DNA of 64,000 bases. Source: Temnopleurus reevesii. Taxonomy: Eukaryota; Echinodermata; Echinoidea; Temnopleuroida; Temnopleuridae. The stretch spans positions 133,883-197,882 of the forward strand of contig BQKZ01000136.1 of NCBI GenBank assembly GCA_036244855.1, given 5' to 3'. The translations under genes were made by a program, and so were the position numbers. This document shows positions 32,497-44,570 of this stretch, one piece after another. The first letter of the stretch is position 1, and every line of letters begins with the position of its first letter. The notes under the pieces were generated by a model. It ran no database searches and was not told the origin of the DNA. It saw only the letters and a program-made list of their open reading frames with translations.

Positions 32497-32869
32497 TTAA
32501 AAGATGGGAATTGCTGTTACCCTATTTGGCGTTCAACGTAGAAGGGATAGAAATAACGAACTGGCGCTGCTCAGCGGCTGCCAGGCCTTCAATCTACATG
32601 GGAAAAAATAATTTCAGTAACAATGAAATTTGGAGTCGACTTTCTCAAAACATTAAGAATTATCATTATTATTATTTTAATGTATAAAGACAGGACTCTA
32701 TAGAAAGCCAAAAGAAGCCTATTCACCAATTCTTTTCCATCCCTTCCCCCATCCCTATCATCCCTATACCCTAAGCCTACATGAAATCAGTGAATGGGTT
32801 TATATTTGGCTCCGAGTCTGTCAATCCGGCGCTATTTTGAGAGTGCTCCATGAGCCTCTACGGCTAGGT

Positions 32870-33829
32870 CTGTTTGTACTACCCGCTACCAATTTGCCCA
32901 AATTAATAGTGATGACAGACAGGGATTTCGGATCAAAGTCTCTATTCCTTTCTAACTCGTTGGCTTTATCTCTGTCTATCTGTCTGTCTCTCCCTCTTGC
33001 ACTTATTCCCTCTCTGCCTTTGTCCTTCTCTCTCTCTCTCTCTGTCTGTCTCTCTTTATCCCTTACCATTTGTTCATAACACTTCTCTTCTCTTTCACTG
33101 TATATCTTTTCAATTCCCTCTCATTAGCTTCTGCTCTCATTATCTCTCTCTCTCTCTCTCCATTAGAAATGATATGTTCATACCATTTCATTCAGGTGAG
33201 CACATAAATGCTGTTTCTTCATAATACTGTTTTTTCCCTGTCCCATGTATACTACACACGGTGGTCCTCTTGCCTGTTTCAAAGATTGGGCTCAAAGGTT
33301 TGGAAGAATATAAGCGTGTATCAAAAAAAATGTCAAACAAAAACGTGAAATAAATTAAAATTTGATCAAAATTCAGAAGACTAACACATAGCTAAAATTA
33401 TTATTTTTTAATCAAAATCAAGATCAAGTTTGACATTGCAGTAAGAAAAGTAATCATTTGAGGTATTGGTATATGAGGTAAATTAGGAAAATTATCTTAG
33501 GTTGAAGATATTTTTTTTATGAATTCAAATCATTTTGAAAACTGCATGAGACAATCAGATTTCATTTGTGGTACTACCCGCTACCAATTTGCCCAAATTA
33601 ATAGTGATGACAGACAGGGATTTCGGATCAAAGTCTCTATTCCTTTCTAACTCGTTGGCTTTCGCTCTGTCTGTCTACTGTTTTGTCTCTCTCTCCAATT
33701 TGCACTTTATATTAACTCTATGCCTCTTTCTCTCTGTATGTCGTACTGTCTATGTCTGTATATAAATCTCTCTCTTTCTCTCTCTATCCATTAAAATGAT
33801 TTTATAACCTTCTTTTGCCTAATATTTTT

Positions 33830-33871
<42 letters not shown>

Positions 33872-34200
33872 TTCCTTCCTTTATCTTTGTGTCTCTCTCT
33901 CTATCCCATATTATAATGGTATCAACTTCTTTTTTTTCTACATTTCTCTCAATGATTTGAAAATTATTTTAAATCGCCAAATTCATAAACAACAAACATA
34001 GTCAAAGTGAAATTTTTGAAATTCAAAATAAAATTCAAGTTTGACATTGCAGTAAAATTAAAAAGGGAATTATATAAGGCACTGAAATTGGAGGAAAATG
34101 AGGAAAATTATCTTCGTTTCAATATTTTTTATATGTGCATAAATCACTTTGTACACTGTATGACACAAGAAACTTTTAGTTCAAAGTCATTCTGAATATT
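32870..34200. repeat. Diverged tandem duplication, about 0.6-0.7 kb units
   Basis: ACCCGCTACCAATTTGCCCA at 32881 recurs exactly at 33576, followed in both by AATAGTGATGACAGACAGGG and a CT-rich tract. CAAGTTTGACATTGCAGTAA occurs at 33425 and 34037. The second unit includes a pure CT run at about 33834-33867. Confidence 0.85.
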
Positions 34201-34814
34201 TTTCCAGATACCCAATGCTTATGATCAGCACTTCATACAAGAAATAAATAAATGAATTGAATGAACGAACTCTAATTGTAAAAAAAAATATACTCAATTG
34301 CAAATTAGGTTTAATTCTCCATGATTAAAACAATGCCAATATCTCATGACACATGAATTCACCAAATTTATAATGACTTCATATTTTCTTTGGATAACAC
34401 AAGACAGAAAATTAATAAAACAGTCACAAAATATAAATACACAAAAATCAATTGTGGTTTAAATCCCTCCTCACTGAGAGTGCACACATTTCCTTTACAC
34501 ACAAGTCTACGGCGGTGGATTGAGGTCCCCACTGCACTGCGTGCACTGAATAAACCGATACTGTGCAAAGTGAATGAGGGGGACCTAAGCTAAGATTAAG
34601 CCAATCAATGATAAATCACATATAACAAATAAACACAACAAACTGAAGTAACCTACTGCAAGATTGAACTTTTGGTGGGTAGATTCCTACACACAACAAG
34701 AACATGTTTAATGACCTGGTTATAGACTTGAGCTCAACTGCCTTACTTGGGCAGGGACTAGTTTATTCTCTCTTCTTCTCAGTATATTTATGCACAATGG
34801 ACTTTCTTCCTTTA
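34201..34814. other. Unique AT-rich DNA
   Basis: Nothing recognised. A complementary pair of ORFs (34368-34593) has no family features. Confidence 0.4.
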
Positions 34815-34945
34815 AGCCCCAGTCACACAGAAACTCGGAAGCAACACAATTCAACACGACTCCTTGTTCGGAGGCAGTTAACTGTGAATTGAACAAAGAG
34901 TCATGATCGGTTGTGTTGCTTCCAGGTGTCTATGTGACTGGGGCC
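34815..34945. mobile_element. Hairpin MITE, CACATAGGACCCCGG family (copy 2, diverged)
   Basis: Arms AGCCCCAGTCACACAGAAAC and TCTATGTGACTGGGGCC; TTA on both sides (34812-34814, 34946-34948). More mismatches between the arms than in the other two copies. Confidence 0.8.
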
Positions 34946-35371
34946 TTATAACACACAGAAAGAAATGTAGGTGAAGTCTCGATTGACAACAATAGGGTAA
35001 AATGACCAAAAACACTCTCCTGTTGAAACATGAATAAGCATTGAAAGTGACCTCGAGTCATCTAGACTCAAATGAAGATCTATATAACAAAAGAACTGAT
35101 CAAGTAAGGAAATGTTTGGAATAAAGGATACAAGAATGTGACAAAGGGGGGAATTCAGAAAGGTTACAAAAGAAGTCAGATAGTTAAGGATGGCTATAAT
35201 ATGCCAGACAACAGAACTACAAATGAACTCTGGCTTCAAAACACTGACTTTTTGGACAATGTTAAAATACACATTATATATCATTGAACTCCAAACACTG
35301 GAAATGACTCGGTAAGGGTCAATGAACTTGTCCTAAAAAATATATACAGGTCATAAATTATTCTCCACTAA
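34946..35371. other. Unique spacer between two hairpin MITEs
   Basis: No gene; a minus-strand frame of 112 codons is hydrophobic but has no coding signature I trust. Confidence 0.35.
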
Positions 35372-35501
35372 AGCCCCAGTCACATAGGACCCCGGAAGCA
35401 ACACGATTCACTCCGACTCTTTGTTAATTCACACTTAACTGCCTCAGAACAACGAGTCGGGGTGAATCGTGTTGCTTCCGGGGTCCTATGTGACCGGGGC
35501 T
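35372..35501. mobile_element. Near-perfect hairpin MITE, CACATAGGACCCCGG family (copy 3, inverted)
   Basis: Arms AGCCCCAGTCACATAGGACC and GGTCCTATGTGACCGGGGCT; TAA on both sides (35369-35371, 35502-35504). The loop is in the opposite orientation to copies 1 and 2. Confidence 0.88.
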
Positions 35502-35648
35502 TAACCCAACATACACTACAAATCCAAGTAGCCTGCCAGCACCACTACCCAACAGCACACCTATTCCCAGAATCTACATGTATAGTGACTTCATATCTTA
35601 CTCAGATAACATAATGATGGAAAATTGAAGAGAAAATTTAAGTGATCA

Positions 35649-35794
35649 GGGCCCTATTGCATTAAAGTTGCGTTTAAACGCAACTCAGAAAATTAAACGC
35701 ACGTCCTAAATACACGCTCCTGATTGGTTGAAAATAGAGTTGCGTTAAATTTTCTGATTTGCGTTTTAAGTCATCTTTTTATGCAATAGGGCCC
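35649..35794. mobile_element. Hairpin element, GGGCCCTATTGCAT family
   Basis: The element is 146 bp. Left GGGCCCTATTGCATTAAAG and right CTTTTTATGCAATAGGGCCC; inner TTGCGTTTAAACGCAACTC pairs with GAGTTGCGTTAAATTTTC and GCGTTTTAAG. No target duplication is obvious. Confidence 0.75.
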
Positions 35795-35929
35795 AGGATT
35801 TATATATTGAGGTGAAATGAACTGACATGGATACCTGATTTATCTATGAATCTCATTTAATGTATTCTTATTACTTTTGTAATATATACAACCAAGTACC
35901 ATATAAAAGACATGGAGAATACAAAAAAT

Positions 35930-36640
35930 AAAGTAAAGATTCCCTTTAAAGCCCCCCCCCCCCCAAGAAAAGAAAAGTTAGCATTCAAGGTACTGCATTG
36001 GAGGGGGAACCAGCCTCAGTATCTCTGCCTTAGCATTCCATGAGTATCATTTGTTAATTGCATGGTACAAGACGGTTTCGGCTTGTTCACTATACCTATA
36101 ACGTTACCAAATTTATTTAAAAATCTCATACAATTTATTCTAATTTATATCAAAATACATACAATCAAGTACAATATGATTATGCGAGTACAGAAAATTA
36201 AAGATTCCCTTTAAAGCCGCAAAGAGAAAAGTTAGTATTCAAGGTACTGCATTGGAGGGGGAAGAGCCTCAGTTTCTTTGCCTTCTTTATCATTCCATGA
36301 GCATCCTTTGTTAATTGCATGGTACAAGACAGTTTGATCTTGGTCAATATACTTATGTTACCAAATTTATTTATAAATATCATACAATGTACTCTAATTT
36401 CTCTTGAAATACATTACAAGTACAATATGATTATGGAGAATACAGAAAAATAAAAATTCCCTTTAAAGCCGCAAAGAGAAAAGTTAGCAGTCAAGGTAGC
36501 ACATCGGAGGGGAAATAGCCTCAGTTTCTATGCCTTCTTTAGCATTCCGTGAGCATCATTTCATGATTCCATGATCATCATGGTACAAGACAGTTTGTTC
36601 TTGGTCAATATACTTATAACGTTGCCTTCCTGTCCCGCGA
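35930..36640. repeat. Tandem repeat, three units of about 250-264 bp
   Basis: TTCCCTTTAAAGCC starts at 35941, 36205 and 36457. Units share AAAGTTAGCA/TTCAAGGTA, GAGGGGGAA and CCATGGTACAAGAC-like words. The first unit has a 14-C run at 35951-35964. Confidence 0.85.
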
Positions 36641-37019
36641 CGGCCATGAACTTCTCAAATATTGTGTTGCAGTCCATACAAAGAACCCCTTTCACACTGG
36701 CGTTTGCTTCAGCTGTGGTGTAAACATTGTGAATATTTGTCTGTTTTCATTATATCTGCCCTTTATAATTGACTATATAAAGACATAAATATTCATTTGA
36801 AAAAAAAATGGCAGAACTATTTGCCTAGGAGCTTCCTTGTGTTTATAATGATATATGGGAACATTATTATTTTCAATAGAATTTTCATGCTTTGCCAGAG
36901 TTGTCAGGGCATAAATAAAGATTCACGGAGCAGGTACCAGATGCAATACAATGCACAACTGTGGGTTCTGTTTTTAAGATAAAGTGATGTTTAATGCTAC
37001 AATATGAGAGGGGGGCAGG

Positions 37020-37985
37020 GAGACTGGTCAAATAGGCATGTTTACTATATATTCAAATTTATGTGCTTTTCTTGCCACTTAACGTAGTTATGTAGTATTC
37101 CTTTAATACACCGTTTGATAACAATACGACTACAGTACAGTTTGCATACATTACTTGTTGCTATGTCGGGCAAGCCTCGGGCAAGCTTTAGGGTTGTCAG
37201 GAACAACCTTTATGTGGTAAACCCGCCTATTCAGGACCGGGTTCACTTGAACATTTACACACCTTTTCCCTTTCCCTTTGCTCTTCTTCGCTTCATTCTA
37301 AACAAATCACAGTTGCCCTTTTCAACTTTGCTTCTTTAGATAATTTGTTGAATAACTCCTTCTACCTGCCCCCCCCCCCCAACAAAGTGACTGTAAGCCT
37401 AATCTCATAGGGACATAAAAGAATGATGCTCTGCAGATTTAAGTCAATGCAAGACGACTGTTAATGTGAAGTACTTTATATCTTACTATGACTAATGAAG
37501 AGAACAAGTTAAAACAATGGGAGAGGGGGCAGAAGACGAATCAAATCAGGGCAGGATCCACTTCAACATTTACACACCTTTTCCCTTTGAGGCTGATCAA
37601 ATACGAGCTCTTCTTCGCTTCATTCTCAACAAATTACAGTTGCTCTTTTCAACTTTGCTTCTTTAGATAATTTATTGAAGAACCCCTTATACATGCCTAC
37701 CAACTAATAAGGGAAAACTAATTTCAATAGGCAGGTTCACTAATCGATGCAGGTTTATTAATAGATGCAAATTTTACTCGTTCTTTATTCACGAAGGATG
37801 GTCTTGACGACCCGAAAGCTTGCCCGATGCTTGCCTGACATAGCAGCAAGTAATGTATGCAAACTGGATTCCAACTATCGTAGTGCAATTATTACTAGGC
37901 AGATTTAAGGAATACCAAGTAACTACAGGTGTTCGGGAGGAACATAAATTTGAATGTATTGGTAAAGTGGCCTATTTAACCAAAA
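37020..37985. mobile_element. Inverted-repeat element of about 1 kb with tandem core
   Basis: 37026-37190 (GTCAAATAGGCA ... TTTGCATACATTACTTGTTG ... TCGGGCAAGC) is the reverse complement of 37800-37983. Between the arms, ACATTTACACACCTTTTCCC and AACTTTGCTTCTTTAGATAA occur twice, about 315 bp apart. A C run is at 37368-37380. A diverged arm copy may be at 58880-59040. Confidence 0.65.
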
Positions 37986-38744
37986 CTAATCAACTTAAAG
38001 AATCAGAGCATTTATGAATTTCCTTTCAAATTCTACCCTATAAAGAAACCTGACTCTACTCATGGTAGCTATAAAAGCTACCATTTTAAACTCCTTTTAC
38101 ATATCACAACCCGAGAGCCCCTCCCTAACAAAGTGACTGTAAGCCTAATTACATTCAATAAAATACCTTAGGGACACACAAGAATGATGCTCTGCTGGTT
38201 TAAGTCAATGCACGCTGAATGTTAATGACAAGTACTTTCTATCTAACTATGAATAAAGAGTAGAAGAAGTAAGAATAAGAAAAGCACTTTGGGATTTCTA
38301 AACGAAGATCACTTCCGCTGTTCTTTAGAATTAGAGTGTGTATACTTTCAGTTTCATTTGACATGCGTTTCTTGATAATTCATGCAATAAGCATCTCTTA
38401 GGTGATTCATACAAACAAATGATCACAAATAAAACAGAAAATAAAGAGGAGAATCAGGAAATGTTTTTCTGATTTCTTTCAAATTGCTTACTTCATAGTA
38501 CTAATGCATATGGGTAATGTCAATTACTGTTTTCCATGCATCTGGCACAACTTCAATTTATATTCTAAAAAGATACAACTGCTTTTTATTATGCACCAAG
38601 AGTGTGAATGCTCTTTTCTCAGAACACAGAATCGAACGACTACAATTGACATTCTAGCGCAGCGGCGGTTAAGGCAACTATTTTTCCGTGAATTGATAGC
38701 CCCCATGGGGCTTTCATCAAAACTTCATTTAAGATCTTTTTAGT
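37986..38744. repeat. Partial duplicate of the preceding element, then unique DNA
   Basis: AACAAAGTGACTGTAAGCCT at 38128 repeats 37381, with GAATGATGCTCTGC and TTAAGTCAATGCA following in both. After about 38270 nothing is recognised; an ORF at 38504-38743 is not called. Confidence 0.6.
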
Positions 38745-39222
38745 CGGATCCCGTCTTTCTTCTGACTTCCGCTCCCGTTTCTACACATATCAGTCACAAT
38801 GGGCGCTGTCATGATGACTTGTAATGGCTTACGGCTTTCACGTGACTTGCCTGCTAACAGAATATCGGTTATCTCACTCTCTCCGCTTTGTTGCCTTTTT
38901 TCCATCAGTCATCATTGAGTGCATGTACTCTCAACAGAATCTATTCTTTTTTATGTAGTTTTTCTTTTATATCTCTCATCCTTTTTATTTTTTTGCAATT
39001 ATTCCCAAAGATACCATTAGATATTCACTACCCTACTAACGTTTGACATAGTCTCTGTATCTTCTTTTCTCTACCAACACAAACAGATATAAACACACAT
39101 AAACAGAATATCAGTTTATTCTCACTCTCTCAACTATTCTACCTTTTCCCCCCTCTGTCATCATTGAGTGTATGTACTCTCAACAGTGTCATTTATTTAT
39201 CCTTCTTTTTTATTGTATCTCT

Positions 39223-39428
39223 AAACAATTTTCTTGTGCTTTATTCCATCAGTTACTATTAGACATTAGACTATTAAACAATTTTCTTGTGCTTTATTCC
39301 ATCAGTTACTATTAGACATTAGACTATTAAACAATTTTCTTGTGCTTTATTCCATCAGTTACTATTAGACATTAGACTATTAAACAATTTTCTTGTGCTT
39401 TATTCCATCAGTTACTATTAGACATTAG
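39223..39428. repeat. 53-bp tandem array abutting a gap
   Basis: AAACAATTTTCTTGTGCTTT starts at 39223, 39276, 39329 and 39382, period exactly 53. The units are essentially identical, and the array runs into the gap, so the true copy number is unknown. Confidence 0.95.
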
Positions 39429-39612
39429 NNNNNNNNNNNNNNNNNNNNNNNNNNNNNNNNNNNNNNNNNNNNNNNNNNNNNNNNNNNNNNNNNNNNNNNN
39501 NNNNNNNNNNNNNNNNNNNNNNNNNNNNNNNNNNNNNNNNNNNNNNNNNNNNNNNNNNNNNNNNNNNNNNNNNNNNNNNNNNNNNNNNNNNNNNNNNNNN
39601 NNNNNNNNNNNN
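39429..39612. other. Assembly gap (184 N)
   Basis: Unresolved bases between the 53-bp array and a short GC-rich, unrelated segment (39613-39690, CCAGCCAAGCCAAGATCG). Confidence 0.98.
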
Positions 39613-40827
39613 ATCCAGCCAAGCCAAGATCGATGTCCAGCCCAGTCAAGACCGTCGGCGCGATGATTTCGCTCTCACCTCTAATGATTTAAGTTAAGTT
39701 GAATTTCTGTTATATACCCTGTGATTATTGATATCTGAAAACAACACTGGTTTTTTTGTATCATTATTATTAAACCAAGACTTACACGTTATAAACATTG
39801 TTTCCCTCATTTTTATTCTGAGTTGGTAGCAGGATTAAACAATTAAAAAAAAAAGTCGCATCTGCAACGTGACAGTGCCATACTAACTTTTGACACATAC
39901 TCTCTGCATTTTCTTTCTTTACTAACACACACGGATATAAACACATCACATACACATATCCACACACACATATTAACTTTGAAGTGATAAATAAATTTCA
40001 ATTCAATTCAATTCAAATAAATTTCATTTCAACATACCCACATACACATACGTGCATACAAATACACATACACACATACCCGCATTACACAAACGCTTAC
40101 ACACACATCCACAATCCAAACCCCCCCCCCCATATTTTTCTCTCTCTCTCTCTAACTCAATAAAATAATTTTTCTGCAATTATTAGTTTATAAACATTTC
40201 TTTTTCTCTCCTGCTCCCGCCATCCAATTCAAATTCCGTTCAGAGAGATTTAAATACACCCAAGGGATTCGACTTCCGCTCTCATTTCTGCATATCAGTG
40301 ACAATTAATGTTAGCACGATGACCTGAAGTAGTTTAGAGAATTCATAGAGGAAATTCCTTGATTTCACGTGACTTGCATTTTCACAGAATCCTAGTCTCC
40401 TTTCGTAATTACTTGTCAATTCTTTCCCTTTTTCTCTCAGTCTGACAACTCTGGATACTTTTTTTTCAATCATCCCCTTTTCCATGCTCATTGGAAATTT
40501 CTATATACTAAATAATTTGGACACATATTCTCATTTTTCATTCTTTACCTACACACATACACACACATACAGGTTTTGTGCAGATAAAGAGTGTGTGCGT
40601 GTATGTGTGTATGTGGGTGGTGTATGTATGTACTAGTCCATGTTTTTTACAGTGTAACCAGGGACAATCCCTGAGTAGCTAAAGGTAGCCACAAACTGTC
40701 AATGGTGAACATTCCAATATGACCAAACACTATTCAACCAAGGAAAATAAATCCTTCTTTGAATGTGTTTTTATTGTACAGTGCAACATTTCAAATCTAT
40801 TCCGGGACAGTTTCTAACCAAGGACTA

Positions 40828-41026
40828 TCACTACTACCCGGCTCTAGCTGGCAACCATTACGGCGCTCCGCATTACAAGGAATTTCTTTCTACCTCACCT
40901 GGGTCGAGTGCAGCACAATGTGGATGAATTTCTTGCTGAAGGAAATTAATGCCATAGGTGGGATTCGAACCTACGACCTTCTGGTTAAAAGGCGAGAGTC
41001 GGAACCACTACACTACGGCGCCTCCA
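40828..41026 (-). mobile_element. tRNA-derived SINE with intact A and B boxes
   Basis: On the minus strand: GGAGGCGCCG, A box TAGTGTAGTGG (41015-41005), B box GGTTCGAATCC (40971-40961), then the family body. It is shorter at its 3' end than 31058-31338. The best Pol III promoter of the copies in the window. Confidence 0.88.
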
Positions 41027-41527
41027 CAATTGCAGTTACATACTCAGTTAGAAAGTAATTTTTCAGGCTGTGGTCCTCGGTCTTCACCAAAAAGCTCCGC
41101 ATCCACAAACATACACAATCACTCTCTCTCTCTCTCTCCAACTCTATCCATCTATATATTTATCTATCTATCTCTCTAATACATGATGATGCCTTTGAGT
41201 AAGATCTAAAAGCTTCCGGGGAGGTGGGAGGGGGGTCAAGTTCCGCTTCCTGTTTTGTATATCAGTCACAATGAAAGTTGTCAGAATGACCTGCTGTATT
41301 TTAGGGGCTTTACTTCACTTGCCTCCTAACACAATATCCATCTTTGACCCCTTTTTCCGTACCCTCAGTCTCAGTGCATTAAAAACTTCTTCTTTTTTTC
41401 AATCCATCCCATTCTTTCCCCTTTTTCCTTGCAATTGTTTTCCTTGTGTTATTACTTCATATTTTAATTTACATACTCTCAACAGGTTTTAACACACACC
41501 CTCTTTACCTTTACAAAAGAAAACATG

Positions 41528-42066
41528 CATGCACAAACACACACATACCCACACACACTATATACCTTTCTTTCTATCCCCATGCATTGTGAAAAAATCT
41601 GCACATACACACACGCACACACACTCTTTCTCTTTCTTTATCTTTCTTTCTATCCCAATGCATAAAGAAAACCTTCACAAACACATATACACACGCACAC
41701 TATACATATATAGACCTTTCTATCTCTATGCATAGAGAAAAGACATGCACAAACACACACACACACACACATACACTCTTTCTCTCTCTTTATCTTTCTT
41801 TCTATCCCAATGCATTAAGAAACATTGCACAAACACATATACACACGCACAAAAAAAACACACACACACACACTATATAGACCTTTCTTTCTATCTCCAT
41901 GCAGAGAAAAAAGACATGCACAAACACGCACTTACACACTCTTTTTCTCTTTTTATCTTTCTTTCTATCCCAATGCATAAAGAAAACCTTCACAAACACA
42001 TATACACATGCACACACACTATATAGACCATTCTTTCTATCTCCATGCATAGAGAAAAGACATGCT

Positions 42067-42108
<42 letters not shown>

Positions 42109-42360
42109 TTCTCTCTCTTTATCTTTCTTTCTATCCCAATGCATAAAGAAAACCTTCACAAACACATATACACATGCACACACACTATATAGACCTTTCT
42201 TTCTATCTCCATGCATAGAGAAAAGACATGCACAAACACACACACACACACTCTTTCTCTCACTTTATCTTTCTTTTTATCCCCATGCATAGAGAAAAAC
42301 CTGCACAAACAAAAACACTCACACACACACACACACACACACATACACTCTCTCTTTCTC
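41528..42360. repeat. CA/CT compound minisatellite, about 145-180 bp units
   Basis: Each unit has CTTTCTTTCTATC, ATGCATAGAGAAAAGACATG and a variable CA run. Unit length changes with the CA run (longest at about 42069-42103). ORFs are Thr/His repeats. Confidence 0.9.
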
Positions 42361-42779
42361 TATCTCTCTCAGCCATCTTTACTTCATCAACACTTTATCT
42401 TCTCTCCTCCTCTCCACCCATCTAAAATGTCCTTTTGTAAGATCATGAAACCTCCCCTGGGGAGTAAACTTCAATCTCATTTCAGCATTTTGCTAACAAT
42501 GGGTGCTGTCACGATAATCTGTTATAGCTTTCGGCAGTCATGAACTTGCATTTACGCTCATAATTCAAAAGGACAATATGTCTCTTGCTTATCTTAATCT
42601 CTCTCTAGACCTCAATCTATGTCATCTCCTTTGCTGTTTTTTTTAATCATCTTGCAATTATCTGTGTGTTTGTCTGTCCATATCTCTCTCTCTTCCATCA
42701 AAAAAATATACCCTATTTTCCTTATACATTCAATATTGATTTTAGCTATTGCTATAACATCATTATTCCTTCTCTTCCT

Positions 42780-42789
42780 CCTCCTCCTT

Positions 42790-42826
<37 letters not shown>

Positions 42827-42908
42827 CCACCACCACCACCACCATCATCATCATTCTCATCATCACCATTACCACCATCATATTTACCATCATCATCATC
42901 ACTATCAT
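42780..42908. repeat. (TCA)n/(CAC)n microsatellite
   Basis: TCA trinucleotide run at about 42790-42825, then CAC and mixed CAT/CAC triplets. Confidence 0.95.
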
Positions 42909-42949
42909 GTCCTACATTATCTAAACTATATCTCTATTCATTCTTTTTT

Positions 42950-43020
42950 CTAAGCGCTTAGGAACTTTCCCCGAGTGAGTGATAAGCACTATATTAAAAA
43001 ACCTCTATTATTATTAATTA
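42950..43020 (+). mobile_element. 5'-truncated SINE tail
   Basis: TAAGCGCTTAGGAACTTTCC ... GATAAGCACTATATTAAAA ... ATTATTATTAATT matches, in plus orientation, the 3' end of the SINE at 51685-51955. Confidence 0.6.
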
Positions 43021-43689
43021 TTTTCATTTTCATCTTCATATACAATCATACTAATCCATCTCTCTCCCATTGATATCAATTTTTTTCCACTTTTTGTTTT
43101 CCTGTCCATCCTCTCTCTCCCCTTCTTTTCTCTACTTAATCTTCTACTTCTCTTCCCACTCTCACGATCATAACCCCCCTTCATCTCTATCCTCTGGCCA
43201 ATGGCCCACTTCATTCATTCTGATTACGTCTCAAGCAAATGAATTGCAACATCATTCCTAGAAACTTCCATTCTCCTTCATTGAGCCGGCCTTGAAAGCA
43301 TCCGTAACCATGACGATTCCTCCCACATTCCTTGCAGCTCCAATCGCCCAACCTTTTCCACAGAAGTTCATTTCCTTTTAATCTAGTGATGTAAAATTAG
43401 GTCGCTGAAGAAAACGTTTTTATAAACTTTAGAGAGCAATTGATCTAAATGCATTCTTATGAGCAATGTTTATTTCTATTTCCTTCTTCTAAAATGTTGT
43501 CATGGTGATAAAGGATGTAAAATTGCTTTAAAAATGTTTATTTATTGAGAAATGCATCTGGTTGATGCTAAATTTCCATGAAATGGTTGGAGATTTCTCG
43601 AAAGATTTTTAGGACTGATACATTTTCCTATCCCTAAGACAAACTCTTCTTTTCTTTGAAATTTATTTTATCAGCTCTTCACCCCATTT
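43021..43689. other. Unique DNA
   Basis: CT-rich at first (43060-43200), then AT-rich; nothing recognised. Confidence 0.4.
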
Positions 43690-43860
43690 TTATAATTTGA
43701 GGATTGAGGTTCTTGAGCAAAAATTCATCCACACTGTATGCTGCATTCAACCCAAGTGAGAATGTGTACTGTTAAGAAGAAATCCTTTGAATTCCAATGA
43801 GATCATTATTTGGTAGGTTTGTTATTGCTGGTTAATAATGCAAAGAGAGCATTTAGACAC
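43690..43860 (+). mobile_element. Diverged tRNA-derived SINE
   Basis: AAAATTCATCCACACTGTAT and GCTGCATTCAACCCAAGTGA match the SINE body; head and tail are eroded. Confidence 0.5.
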
Positions 43861-44182
43861 TCTTCTGATTGCAGCACTATATGTTGAATATTGAAAAACA
43901 GTCTACATAAAAATCATAATTTTCAATGAAAGCTACAAAATAGTTTGAAGATAATCGGACAACAACAAAATAATGAATTCTACATTGTATGAAAAATATA
44001 GTATACTGAAGAAGAAGATAATCAAATCTAAGACTTCAAAACTTTTTCCATTTTCCATGAAATAAATCCAGGTACGTGAAAAATGATTCTAGTTAAAAAA
44101 AAAACTTTGACAATTGAGAGAGAAAAGTGGGCCAGTTCACGACAGGATAAGTGTGCATGAAGTCCGCACATCATCTGTTTTC

Positions 44183-44570
44183 ACTCTTCTACATTTCTTG
44201 TTTTATTTTCATCGAGTTAAACATACCCCTAGGCATCAAGTCCGAAACATCAACATGGTTTGTTGAGTAGGAACCATAGACTTACTAGACAAGGACACCC
44301 AACAATGTTAATTCCTTCTACATTTCTTGTTTAATTTTATTGAGTTAAACGTACCCCTAGGCATCAAGTCCGAAACATCAACATGGTTCGTTGAGTAGGA
44401 ACCATAGACTTACTAGACAAGGACACCCAACAATGTTAATTCCTTCTACATTTCTTGTTTAATTTCATTGAGTTAAACGTTCTCCTAGACATCAAGTCAG
44501 AATCATCAACATGGTTCGTTGAGTAGGAACCATTGACTTTAAGACAAGGTCTACCAACAATCGCAATGGG
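44183..44570. repeat. Tandem array, three units of 128-129 bp
   Basis: ACATTTCTTG starts at 44191, 44320 and 44448. Units share GGCATCAAGTCCGAAACATC, TGAGTAGGAACCATAGACTT and GACACCCAACAATG. The last unit is the most diverged and ends near a GGGGGAGGGG run. Confidence 0.9.

Larger units (their letters stand above)
38745..42960. repeat. Diverged super-repeat array, about 1-1.5 kb units
   Basis: Four places share the order CTTCCGCT..., TATCAGTCACAAT, TGTCATGATGAC-like words and CACTTGC...AACA.AATAT: about 38755-38870, 40270-40395, 41243-41340 and, diverged, 42465-42560. Between them lie CA- and CT-rich stretches, an assembly gap, a 53-bp array and a SINE. Confidence 0.6.

Noticed and set aside
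32475..32687. 70-codon ORF as a retrotransposon 3' end
   Set aside because: It starts inside a TTAA element and ends in an ATT run; no conserved reverse-transcriptase or RNase H residues are visible.
40955..41026. Possible tRNA gene
   Set aside because: A and B boxes are present but the anticodon arm does not pair and the sequence continues into a dispersed SINE body with several copies.
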